Assembly: GCA_030272155.1 (NCBI GenBank)
Contig: CP126192.1
Coordinates: 5,366,501 to 5,430,500, forward strand
Direction of reading: 5' to 3'
DNA: 64,000 nt
Origin: Tetradesmus obliquus
Taxonomy: Eukaryota > Chlorophyta > Chlorophyceae > Sphaeropleales > Scenedesmaceae
Every line of letters starts with the position of its first letter. Position 1 is the stretch's first letter. Shown piece by piece: positions 45,935-56,803 of this stretch. The notes beneath the pieces were generated by a model. That model made no database searches, was not told the origin of the DNA, and was given only the letters and a program-made list of their open reading frames with translations. The translations under genes were made by a program, and so were the position numbers.

Positions 45935-46363
45935 GTCTCGTACAGCCCAGCTACGGCACACAGGCCGTGCGTGCGAGCTGCTTTTTCCAACTCAAACTTC
46001 GGTGTTCCTTGACTTGCCAAGACAAAGCCGTCGGGGGCCTGATTCCAACAAGGACTTTAGCAGAGCCTCAAGATCTTTGGCTCGCAGAAACTGCTCGGCA
46101 GGGTTTGAAATGAGGACGTAACTGCCACTGCTCCACTGACACACACCACAAGAAGGTTTCAAATGCACTTTCATTCCGAAGGCACCGCTTTAGCACAGTC
46201 ATACATTAGCAAGCCTCGCAAGATTGGGCGATATGCGGCCGGTGGCTAGCTCAAGCAATCCTGCTACTGCTGCTGCTGCTGGCATGGGCTGGTCACCAGC
46301 ACAAACCATAGGCAACTTATTCTGCGTTCAAGTGCCCATCCATAGTCTTGGAAACCTACACCA
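45935..46363. promoter_or_regulatory. Divergent spacer between FOP and CLN3
   Basis: 429 bases between two start codons facing away from each other, so both promoters should lie here. A minus-strand open frame starting at 46174 crosses it but has no conserved extension, and I treat it as spurious. Confidence 0.4.
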
Positions 46364-49300
46364 ATGACGTTGGTGCTCAACTTCCAAGGCGCTGGCGCTG
46401 GCAACAGCAGCTTGCAGGACAAGGCTACTAAGACGCTGCTGCTGCGCATCTTTGCTGGCTTTTGGATCCTGGGCTTGCTCAACAACTCTGCTTACGTGAT
46501 AATGATAGCAGGTAGGTTAGCAACCGGATACTCCACAGCATGTTACCTGGCAATGACTGCTGCCTCAACCTCACAACCTCTGACCTGCCCTGCCAGCACC
46601 CTCCCGCACAGCATCAACCAACCCCTGCTGTCACGCCTGATAGCTTCATCAGCACAGCAGGCATGACTGCAGATCATCCTATGCCCTGCAGGAGCTAATG
46701 AGATTGCAGCAAGTGCAGTAGGGCTGGTGTACCTGTTTGCCATCGGCCCCACCATCATTGTGAAGCTCTCAGCACCCTACTGGTTCCATTTGGTCGGCTA
46801 CAGCACACGCTTCTGGGTGGCAGCAGCGCTGATGAGCTGCTCATTCATCATTGTGGGCTGCAGCAAAAGCATGACAAAGCAGGTGTGGGGGCTACCAGGG
46901 AGCCGGCAAGCTGTGCTGTGTGCAGCAGTCCACTCGCAGCATGCTTGCACTGGCGGCCCTCCATTGCAGTTGCACTGCCACACCCCAAACATGCTTTGCT
47001 GCCAAGAGAGAAGCAAGTGCAGCAGCACACATGCATCAGCAGGGACGTCCGTGTGCTCACACTGTATCATGCCGCCAGCATACCAGCCACACTGCACTGC
47101 CACTCACCATGCTTTGCTCTATGCCTATTGTAGTGACTGGAGCCACCCCCTGCTGCCCTTGCTGATAATGCATTTGTTATTTGATTCTTCACTGTTGCTG
47201 TGCAGCTGCTGGGGGTGGGGCTGGTGGCCATCCAGGGCGGCCTAGGGGAGGCGTCTGCGCTGGGGCTGTGCTCGCTGTACCCCAACCAGCTGTCGCTCAC
47301 TGCCTGGTCCAGTGGCACAGGCTTTGCAGGTGAGGCAGCAGCAGCAGCAGCAGCAGCACCGCCTTTTAGTTCTGGCAGTTGCGGCATCAGTCTGTGCAAT
47401 TACAGTGCCTTGAACATATCCTTGCACGCAGCAGCTGCTGCTATTGCTGCTGGTGTGCAGAGTACCCATTTCTCAGTATGCCGTGCTGCCACTGCCCTGC
47501 AGGCATAGCTGGCTATGCCTGGGTGGCTGTGCTGCACTACTGGCTGGGGCTGTCATACAATGCTACACTGCTGCTGGCTAATGTCATGCCTGTGGCCTGG
47601 CTGGCAGTCTTTCACCTGGGCCTGCAGAGGCTGAAACCTAGCCAGCTGAGCAAGGCAGCTGTTGAGTACCAGCCTCTGCCAGTCACAGCAGCAGCTGAGG
47701 CGCAAGGTGGGCAAGGTTGCAATAGCAACCAAGGCAGCTGCAGGAAAGTTGCTGGAAGGCTGCTGCAATGCACAGGACTGATGCAGCTGAGCAGCAGTGG
47801 TTTATGTTGAACCTGTGCCAGCCGCAGCAGCGGAGCGCCATAGTGAGCACGCCACTATGGCCAGGCAGTTGGACACAAAGGCGCAGTGCTGCTCAGCCCG
47901 ACAAGCCGCAGACTGTCAATCAAAGTGTTGCACCCGCAGTTACACAACTCGCCACCCTTCACAGAGCACACAGCACCGAGCACCACAGCTTCTGTGATGC
48001 ATCTGGCAGTGCTTGCTCAGCTGCACAGGGCCTTTATATGCTGTTGCCACTTAGCTTCTGACGACATCCATTCCATCTGCCATCTGCTTGTTAATTGCTG
48101 GATCACTGTGCAGAGGCTGCTGCAGATGTAGCTGCACCTGCTGATGCGGGTGAGCCTGCGCTGCGCCTGCGTGCTGCGAGCGGTGTCAGGCCTGGCCACG
48201 CACGCTTGGAGCTCAGCAGCAGCCCCAGCAGCAGCGATGGCCAGGCACATGACCAGCACCCCCACCATCACCACCAGCAGCAGCAGCAGCAGAGGCTGCT
48301 GCCAAGTGGTGCACAAAGCAGCAGTGCTCTCAGCCCAGCAGGCTCATGCCACCTCGGCGGAAGCAGCGCAGAAGCTACGCCGGAGCATCAGCAACACCGC
48401 TGCACCTCCTCACAACACCACGAGCAGCAGCATGATGCATCGGCCATGACATTCAAGCAGCGACTGCAGGTCACGCTGCAGCTGTGGCCCTACATGGTGC
48501 CGCTGTTTGTGGTGTACTTTGCAGAGTATGCCATGCAGAGCGGCACATGGACGGCAATTGGCTTCCCAGTGACGTCTGCAGACGCACGGCACCACTTCTA
48601 CTTGTACTCCAATTGGATGTACCAGGCAGGTGAGGAGCGTGGGGTGTGGGTGTGCTGCTGCAGCTTGCAGTGGCGGGCCCTGCAGGGCTGCAGGCAGCTG
48701 GGGCGTGTGAGTGCTGCGCCTGCTGCTTAAGCAGCACAGCGAGAGTAGACGATGATAAGGGAGTGTGGCGTGGAGGGTGGGCTTCTGCGGCCTGCAGTAC
48801 TATTGCCCTTTAGCAAAGGGCCTTGCAGGGCTGCCGCAGGGTGTGCAGCTTGGACGTGTGAGTGCTGTGCCTGGTGGTTAAGCATGACGGCAATCAAGAA
48901 CGAACTCAACTAACAGAGAAGGCGATAATGTGCTGCACGCAGGTGTGTCTGCTATGCATGCTGGTTGCAGCTGCCACTGTGCTGGAGAGCTGCATGCGCA
49001 GCTCAATAACATCAGCCTGCAACTGTGCTGCTTTGTCAAGCAGTCACAGAGTGTGCCGATTGCATGGGCAGGCCCTTCAGTCGCTATACTTGCTTCACCA
49101 CGTGGTGTAGAAGCTGTCACACGTGATTGTTGGTGAACACCATGCGTTGTGCTGCCGCTGCATGTGCTGCAGGCGTCTGCGTGTCGCGCTCCTCTGGCAT
49201 GCTGTACCAAGCCAACCGCATGGTGCTGTGGCTGATGCCTGGCCTGCAGTGCCTGCTGCTGGCCTTCTTCACCATAGACGCAGTCACACACACCTGGTAC

Positions 49301-49543
49301 AACTGGGGGCTGCTGTCTTTGTGCTTTCTGGCAGGCCTGCTGGGAGGTGCTGTGTATGTCAACAGCTTCACACTTCTGTCTAAGGAGGTTGAGCCAGGGC
49401 TCAGGGAGTTCAGTTTGAGTGCTGCCTGCGTGGCAGACAGCTTGGGCATTGCGTGTGCTGACGTGGCAGCGATTGCGATTCAAGGATGCCTGTTCAGGTG
49501 GCAGAACCTGCCGGGTGCTGCTTATTCGTGTGGCAGTACATGA
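46364..49543 (+). CDS. CLN3: CLN3/battenin-family vacuolar-lysosomal membrane protein
   Basis: Six exons: 46364-46511, 46692-46882, 47206-47329, 47503-47706, 48114-48629 and 49173-49543, giving 517 residues in phase. Family landmarks in order: FWILGLLNNSAYVIMIAGAN at the first membrane helix, VGLVYLFAIGPTI, PYWFHLVGYSTRF, LGEASALGL, AGYAWVAVLHYWLGL, VVYFAEYAMQSG (the conserved VYFAEY motif), SRSSGMLYQANR, and a C-terminal KEVEPGLREFSLSA/ADSLGIA region. About ten hydrophobic helices are visible. The central hydrophilic loop (exon 5) is expanded and His/Gln/Ser-rich. Human CLN3 is a lysosomal protein defective in juvenile Batten disease and needed for glycerophosphodiester export. Here a vacuolar membrane location is inferred. 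Confidence 0.92.
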
Positions 49544-49870
49544 CAGGGCAGGGCAGGGTGTGTGTATTAGCACAATTGTAACATACGCACACGCCGGGAA
49601 CACGCCAATAGTTGCAGATACAGTCGCAACATACGCTTGTGAACTCTGCTTGTGGATGCTGCGTGTCTGCGGCGGTTGAGCGCACGTCGGCTGTTCGTCA
49701 GTCAGCAGGTACCGGCTGTGATCAAGCGCCGTAGGTGCTGAGGGGTCATCTGATTTAGATCGCGAGTTTCGAACGTCTGCTATGCAGTACGTCCCAAGTC
49801 TGCAGCAGCAGCAGTATCAGCAAGGCGGGATTGCAGCTAGCCAGCAGCAGCAGTAGCAGCAGCAGTAATC
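49544..49870. other. Intergenic spacer between CLN3 and NAA25
   Basis: About 330 bases holding the CLN3 3' UTR and NAA25 promoter. CAG runs at 49804-49866 precede the NAA25 start codon and probably lie in its 5' UTR. Nothing else recognised. Confidence 0.45.
49577..49581 (+). terminator. Candidate TGTAA polyadenylation signal (CLN3)
   Basis: TGTAA begins 34 bases after the CLN3 stop codon, an ideal distance for a green-algal polyadenylation signal. Confidence 0.5.
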
Positions 49871-51469
49871 ATGAGCAGGCAACGCGAGCAAAAGTTGGCT
49901 GCAATCTACGATGCATTTGATGCAAACAACTACAAGGTAAGCGTCACCATCACCATTTCTGTCCGTCAATGCATGCTTGAGCATCTGCAGCCCCTCCTGC
50001 AGCACATGTTACCAGAATTGTGTACCAGGTAGTGCCCATGTTCCACCCTGTTCCGCCCCTGCAGAGCGTTATCAAGCTCACCACCGCAGCGATCCAGAAG
50101 TATCCCAATGAGCACGTTTTCAAGTCCCTCAAAGCAGTCGCTTTGCAGCGGACTGGCAAAGCAGATGAGGCTATGCAGGTGGGTGAGGCTGCTGGCAGCA
50201 AATGGGCAGGTCGGCTTGCAGGAAACCTTATGCAAAACATTGCGTGCTTGTTGGCCCGATGCACCCCACATCACATATATTAGAATAACATTTGTTACAA
50301 GTTCGTACAAAAAACCAGCCAACCAAGCAGCCACGTGTGCAAGCGGCAGCATATAGCTCAGCTGTGCTATGTGAATCAGCTAGTATGCATCTCACCCACC
50401 CTGAGCTGCATGTCATGCTGTGCTGTACCTCACTGCGGCTGTGGCTCTGCAACGTCTGACTCCGATTGCACCATACAATGTCCACAACTGCACAGCTTGT
50501 ACCTCACTGTGGCTGTGGTACTTCTGCTGCCTGCTGCACAGCCAGTGGAGCACGTGCTGGCTGCAGCGCCCCCAAATGACCATGTGCATATTCCACCATG
50601 AGCTGCATCTCCTGCTGCGCTGTACCTTTCTGTCGCCGTGTTTCTGCCCCCTTTTATCAAATGTACAGCTGGTGGAGCACGTGCTGGCTGCAGCGCCTCC
50701 AGATGACCATGTGCTCAACATGCTGCTGCTTGTGCTCAAGCCGGCAAACAAGATGCCTGCGCTGCTGCCCGCGTACGAGGCAGCCTGCAGCAAGGCTCCT
50801 GGTGATGAGGAACTCATGCAGGGGCTGTTTGGCTGCCACGTCAGGTGGGGGCAAATAGCATTGTTAATGACACGGTCAAGTGCATGATGGTGGTGCTATG
50901 GTTGAGCAGCGGCGGTGAGTAAGGAGCAGCAGTGAGGAATCCGGCTAGTTGTCAAATGGGGTAAGCACTACTTGATGTACTGCCTTGGGAGGGATACATG
51001 GTGTCGTCCATTGTAGCATGGTATTCCTTGGTTTAGACTGCTGCTAGCTTAGCAATTGACGTCTGGCTCTTGTGTACTTGTTGGTCTGTCATACACCTGC
51101 CCACACAATCTGGTGGTTGTCTAGCCGTGCTGTGCGTCACCAGTGCAGTTGCACGCCATGTTGCACCAACCGCCAAACGTCGTCCTGCTGTGCTGCTTGC
51201 AGGACCTTCAACTTCAGGGAGCAGCAGCAAGTTGCCATGAAGCTCAACAAGCAGCACCCCTCGGAGCAGTACCAGTGGTGGGTGGTGACAACCATTGCCC
51301 TGCAGGCACATGCAGCAGCAGCACAAGCACGGCTGCAGCAGCCCACTGCTGCAGCAGATGCCGGCGCCAACGGCACAGCAGCAGCTGGTGCTGGTGCTGG
51401 GTTGGGTGCTGACAAGCTGCTGCAGCTAGCAGAGGCAATGGCTGCTCGGCTGCTGGGCAAGCAGCAGGG

Positions 51470-51514
<45 letters not shown>

Positions 51515-52642
51515 CAAGGCCTCACCTAGCTGGGAAGCTGTGATGCTGTATCTGGGCCTCTTGCAAGCACAGGTGCGCGCAGGGAACGAATGGCGGGAAA
51601 CGATGGTTGGCAGCCGCAATGGCAGCACACGCAGCTGAAAGTCAACACATTGACATGGCGTGCAGTTCAACTAACACCTGAAGTGTAATTGGCAGTTGTG
51701 CAAGGATACACCAAGAGAGCCTCAGAGCAGAGGTGCACAGCTTGCACTGCTGCTGCTGCATCCGGTCCTGACAGCTGCACACTACACAACGGCTGCATGC
51801 ACATATCACTCCATCACCGCCCGGCATTGTTTTTCGAGCTGACATACTCCTGCAACTGCATCCTGCGCACAGGGAAAGCACGATGCTGCGCTCGCCGCAC
51901 TGCGCGGCCCTCTAGCTGCTGCCATCTCCCTGCCAGCAGAGCGCCGGGAAGCAGAAGCCGCGCTGCTGCTCTCAAAGGGTGACCTGGCAGCAGCAGCAGC
52001 ACTGTACCAGGCTGCAGTTCAGGAGCAGCCGGACGACTGGGCGCTGCTGCTGCTGTACCTCGACTGCCTGCTGCCGTCTACTGCTGAGTCGCAGCCTGCT
52101 ATCAGTAGTGCTGCTGTGGCGCAGATGCTGACCGGGATTGAGGCCAGCACGCTGCCTGGCTGCCAAGTTGGGGGCCTCGCAGCGCTGCTGGCCAACATGC
52201 AAGCAGGTGGGTGGTGGCGCTGCCGTTGCTACTTTATAGCGCAAGCTGTTTCTCTGAAGTTCCACTTGAGGTTGGCGTTTGAACAGCAGAAAGCGGGTTT
52301 TGTACAGTGTTGTATCGGACTCCCTTGCACACAGCGGGTGGTGGTTTGTGGTGTGTAGCCCCCCGCAGTGTGTATTGGCTTCTGTGCGTGATGCACCCAC
52401 AACACGACCTCTAATCTAAGAATTCTCCTGCTGCTGGCGGCCCCCAGCAGGAGAGTCATCGGCCTCTCAAGCCACAACTCGTGCGGCTGCTCATGTTTCT
52501 GCCGGTCTGCGTATCCTGCAGGGGAGTCAGCTAGCCCCTCGCTGCAGGAGCGTGTAGCAGCCGCTGAGGCCTTCCTCGCAAGCCTGCCAGCAACACCAGC
52601 AGCAGCAGCAGCAGCGGCAGCAGAGCCGCCTAACGGCGCCCC

Positions 52643-52682
<40 letters not shown>

Positions 52683-53609
52683 GCTGGCCCGCTGCTGCGT
52701 GGGCCTGCACTTGCTGCTGTTGAGCTGGCCAAGCGCAAGCTGCTGCTGGGGCTGGGGCAGCAGCAGCAGCTGGCAGAGGCTCTGCTGCACTACCATGAGC
52801 GGTGAGGGGATGACAAAACAGCAGCAGCAGCAGCAGCAGCAGTTGTTGCTTCCGCCTTCACTATGTTGTTGACTCTGCTTCGCACCAGGAGGTGGACTTG
52901 CTGTTTCAAATCACTCGAGCAGCAGCTGCAGCTGTCATCTTCTGACTTAGTGCTGTCAGAGCAGCGCGGCTCTGTCAGCTTTACCAGACTTAGCAGTTAG
53001 TTTGATTACTGCTGACTGCTGCCGTATGTATGACTGCTGCCGTATGTGTGCAAACACAGGCTGGGCCATGTTGTGAGCTGTGCCATGGATGTCCGCAGCT
53101 ACCTGCCGCTGCTGACTGGCGACAGCCGCACAATGCTCAGCAGGCAGCTGCAGCTGCATGCTGAGCAGGCGGCAGAGGAGCTGCAGCAGCAGCAGGGCGT
53201 TGGCAAGCAGCAGCTGGACCTGCTGCGGCGGCAGATGGCAGCTCGACAGGTGCGGCGATGCATCATGCAGCTTGACATGGGTGCTTCAGTTGTGGCAATA
53301 CTCAGATGTCACTGTGCTTATTGTCACATCCGTACGATGTGGAACCGCCACAGTTCAGACAACTGCATATGATAGCCTGGTACTGTGGGCCTGTGCTTTT
53401 GTTGAGTTGCACGCCCGGGCACTGATTGCGCTTGGGACAGAAAAGCATGCAACATGCATCTGAAGTTGCCCAGCCAATAGATGCACAAATAGGTCTGCAC
53501 TTGCAGATGTGTTGCCAGGTGGCAGCGGGCTGTTGAAGTGTGAGTTGCACACCCGGCCACGTGTAGTGCCAAGCGCATGCAGCCAGCCTCAACACATCCA
53601 CACTGTTTA

Positions 53610-53643
<34 letters not shown>

Positions 53644-53860
53644 CTGCTTGCTTGCCGTCACTCCACAGATCCATGCCGACCTAGGCGGCCCCGCCTTTGA
53701 TTCACCCCAGGCTGCAGCACAGCACGCGCAGCAGCTGATGGCGCTGTATGCTGCTGCCCTGCCGCACTACGAGGGGCTAGACGAGAGGGAACGAGGCCCT
53801 GCAGACGAACTGCTGTGGCTGGCAGCAGCTGCACTAGTCAAGGCAGCTGCTCTGGAGAGC

Positions 53861-53894
<34 letters not shown>

Positions 53895-54989
53895 GTGTAG
53901 CGAGCGGAGTCGGGTACCTACTGCAAGCCCTGCTGGTGCAAGAAGCAGCAGCGAAAGGCAGGCCCTACTGTGCCCCGGTGCGGCTGGGTCTCACTGCACT
54001 ACACGGGCTAGTTGGCAACGCGCGTGCAGCAGCGCAGCACTTTGGGGCGCTAGATGTGAAGCACATCCAGCATGATACGCTGTCTGGCCAGCACCTGCTG
54101 CCGCTGCAGCTAGGGCTGGCTGCTGCTGATGCTGCGGAGGGGCTGCTGCGCGTGAGCCTGGCGCTGTTTGAGGACCATTTGAGGGACGCGGGAGACACGC
54201 TGATGCAGGCGTTCAGGACAGGCACGCACACCAAGGTAGGCGGCTGGCTTCGGGAAAGTAGTTGTACGTTTGCCTTTGCTGTTGGCTTTGCTGCGGTTGG
54301 TTCAGTGCATTCAGCCATGCAACACTCACACACCTTTGTCTCGTCGACAGCAACACCGTGACAAGGAAACTGGGTTCTGCAGTTGTCGGATCATGTCGTT
54401 GGCGCCAAATTCAGCGACGAACCAACGCTGAGGACCACACTTTGACTTCATCTCATCTGTCTGCTGCATGCGCACAGGTGTTGGAGTTTGTGTGCTTCAA
54501 GGAGCGCCTGGAGCGCTCACACAGCTTTGTGCTGGCACGCGCAGAGCAGCAGCTGCTGGCCATAAGCAAGGCAGCAGCAGCAGCAGGGCCGGAGCAGGCG
54601 GCAGCAGCAGCCGTGGCAGCAGCAGCAGCGCTGCCTCTGTCGCTCCTGGGCAGCTGTGACTGGCGAGGTATGAGATTCAATGATGATTTGACGACACGGC
54701 TGCCGTGGTTGCCACCTGTGGAGGGACCCAGGCACCTGATGATCATGCTGTGGTGGGAGCAGCAGCAGCAGCAGCAAGATGGGGCTGGCAGCAGCAGCAG
54801 CAGTGAGCCGCAGAGCTGCTGGTGGCAGCGGGTGGCAGCAGCAGAGGCGGACGTGCAGCCTGCAGAGCAGCTGCGTGCTGCCATGCGCGCTGCCGCGCAG
54901 CAGCGCTGGCTGCTGCCGCACCTGCTGGCAGCGGCACTGCAGACAGCAGCAGACAGGACGAGCAGTGGCGGCGGTGCAGCAGGCAAGCC

Positions 54990-55024
<35 letters not shown>

Positions 55025-56544
55025 CTGTAGCGTTGCTTGACTTGCTACAGCCATATGCTGAGAGCCTGGGCTGTAGCAGCTTGCAGGAGCTGCAGCAGAT
55101 GGTGGCTGGCGCCTTGACTGATGGCAGCGGCGGCCATGCTGCGTCGCGGCAGCTGCAGCTGCTGAATGCTGCAGTGTTCCAGCTTGCGGCAGCAGTGCAG
55201 GTGAGCAGTAGCCAGTGCTGTTTGCAGCATAAATCCGTTGTAGTGCTTGTTGTGGGAATGGCTGTGTGCAGTGGGCTTGCATGTGATGCAGTATGGGCAC
55301 CATAGCTTCAAACATGCACCATGCTGGTGAAGGTGAACAGCAGAGGCAATACCGCAGCGGCTAGCCACGTCTGTCAACCTAAGCTGTGCTTGCCTAATCA
55401 ATGACATGCAAAGCAGTGCAGGGAGCATTCGAGCTGATGCTTTGAATGATGGTGACAGCCAGCTCGCTGCATCAGCAGCAGGATCCGAACCACTGTGCAG
55501 CCTGCGGGTGGCCCAAGTACGCGCTGCTGCTTTTGAGCTTGCTGTCCTTTCCTTGCACATTGCTGGGCTTGCCCAGCAAGTGTGTGATGCTGTCGTTGCT
55601 GTGGCTAACCAACAGTTGCGGACTGTTGTTGTGGCTGCTGCTGCAGGAGGAGCTCTTGTCTGCAAGCAGCAGCAGTGGAGGCGCAGCAGCTGGCACAGCA
55701 GCGGTTTCCTGCAAGCAGTCTGCCAGCTGCGTAGTGTCGGGCCTGCAGCAGCTGCAGCAGCAAGCTTGCGCTGGGCTGCAGGCTGCTGCTGCTTTCGCAG
55801 GCGCCCTGCTGCCTGGGCATGCACTGTCGCTGGGCGCACTGCTGGTGCAGGAGAGCTGCTTGTGGCTGCTGGTGTGCCTGGAGGTGAGAGGCTTGCAGGC
55901 GCGAAAGCAGCAATGGATATGACAACAATGTAGCGCTGAATGCGGCTGATGAGTCATGGACCACGTGAAAGCAGCCGCATAGCAGCCGCATGCTATATGA
56001 TGAGCTATGTGATGATTACAGCAAAACCTCATGAATAATCCAGTCTCCAATTTGCTGAGGAGCTGGGATGTGCTGAAGTGTGCTTGTATTGCTGCTTCTG
56101 TTGTACCTCTTCCCATGGCATTTGAAGGCCTGGTCAAAGGCAGTCAAACATGCGCGCAGCAAGAAGAAGGCCAAGAAGCAGACAGCAGCAGGCAGCACTG
56201 CAGCTACAGCACAGCAGCCTTCAGACCAAACACAGGAGGACCAAGCAGCTGAGGTGCTTCAGGAGCTGGCATCAGTGCAGGCTGCACTTGTCAGCTGCTT
56301 AGATGGCTTGGTCAGCAGCACCAGCCGGCTGCTTGCGGTTCCAGTCAGCGATGGGGAGGCCAACCTGCTGTCTGAGTTTGATCCTAGCAGCAATGCGGGG
56401 CTGCAGGCGCTGGTGGGCTGGGAGACTCGCCTGTCTCTGCAGCCAGTACTCGTCGACATGGTCAAGGCCCAGCGCCAGGTGCTGCAGCAGATATACAACA
56501 AAGCAGCTGCAATGACCAAGCGAGCAGGCCACATCAGCTGGTGA
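49871..56544 (+). CDS. NAA25: NAA25, auxiliary subunit of the NatB N-terminal acetyltransferase
   Basis: Eleven exons: 49871-49936, 50065-50178, 50669-50844, 51203-51572, 51873-52206, 52522-52801, 53060-53249, 53669-54235, 54478-55200, 55647-55883 and 56128-56544, giving 1157 residues in phase. The N-terminal part matches the TPR repeats of NAA25/MDM20: IYDAFDANNYKSVIKLTTAA, SLKAVALQRTGKADEA, MPALLPAYEAACSKAPGDEE and QYQWWVVTTIALQA. NAA25 anchors the catalytic NAA20 to ribosomes to acetylate Met-Asp/Glu/Asn N-termini. The protein is longer than the human one (~970 aa) because of homopolymer insertions: about 15 Ala in exon 4, about 11 Ser in exon 6, 10 Gln in exon 8 and about 12 Gln in exon 9. 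The join between exons 9 and 10 skips a further open stretch (55.45-55.64 kb) and is the least certain. The C-terminus (SKAVKHARSKKKAKK) is basic. Confidence 0.87.
50541..50713. repeat. Exon 3 fragment of NAA25 duplicated in intron 2
   Basis: Bases 50541-50587 copy the acceptor and first ~46 bases of exon 3 (50669-50713) with few changes and an intact frame (VEHVLAAAPPNDHV against VEHVLAAAPPDDHV). The copy is not followed by a donor. Flanking sequences (CTGTACCTCACTGYGGCTGT and relatives at ~50420, ~50495 and ~50618) show this belongs to a wider tandem duplication. Confidence 0.85.
51472..51511. repeat. CTG tract coding poly-Ala in NAA25
   Basis: About 13 repeated GCT/CTG triplets within exon 4, read as alanines between KQQG and GKASPSWEAV. 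Unlike the intronic tracts it is inside a conserved exon. Confidence 0.88.
53864..53893. repeat. CAG tract coding poly-Gln in NAA25
   Basis: Ten CAG codons within exon 8, between ALESR and GVASGVG. A second coding CAG tract lies at about 54991-55022 in exon 9. Confidence 0.9.
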
Positions 56545-56622
56545 TGGTGGGGGAAGTGGTGTCGAGAGCAAGGGCAGTGTCGGTGCGGAAGCTGTAGCTA
56601 TGCCGCACCAGCAACGTCAATA

Positions 56623-56651
56623 TGTAAAAACCATCTTCTTTGAAATTGTAA
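56623..56651 (+). terminator. Two candidate TGTAA polyadenylation signals (NAA25)
   Basis: TGTAA at 56623-56627 and 56647-56651, about 80-105 bases after the NAA25 stop and upstream of the next gene. Confidence 0.42.
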
Positions 56652-56803
56652 AAGGGCTCCCGTACTCGCCAGTGTTTAAAGTCGTGTCCTGCAAAACCTG
56701 GCCATCGCTTGTGGTGTTTCTTGCGTATACACCGCCATGCCTCACTGATTGCGCCGCTCTGTGTTGAAGGAGGAAGGATTGTCTGCATTGCGGATTTTAC
56801 ATA

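Noticed and set aside
45992-46174. Minus-strand frame with AEQFLRAKDLEALLKSLLES as the first exon of the FOP gene
   Set aside because: The FOP homology is fully covered by exons starting at the ATG at 45934 (MDIIKE|RVTQVLDSKG). This upstream frame ends without a matching donor.
56534-56788. Minus-strand frame (HDFKHWRVREPFYNFKED...) between NAA25 and uL4c
   Set aside because: It overlaps the NAA25 3' UTR, including its TGTAA signals, and the uL4c 5' UTR. No family recognised.
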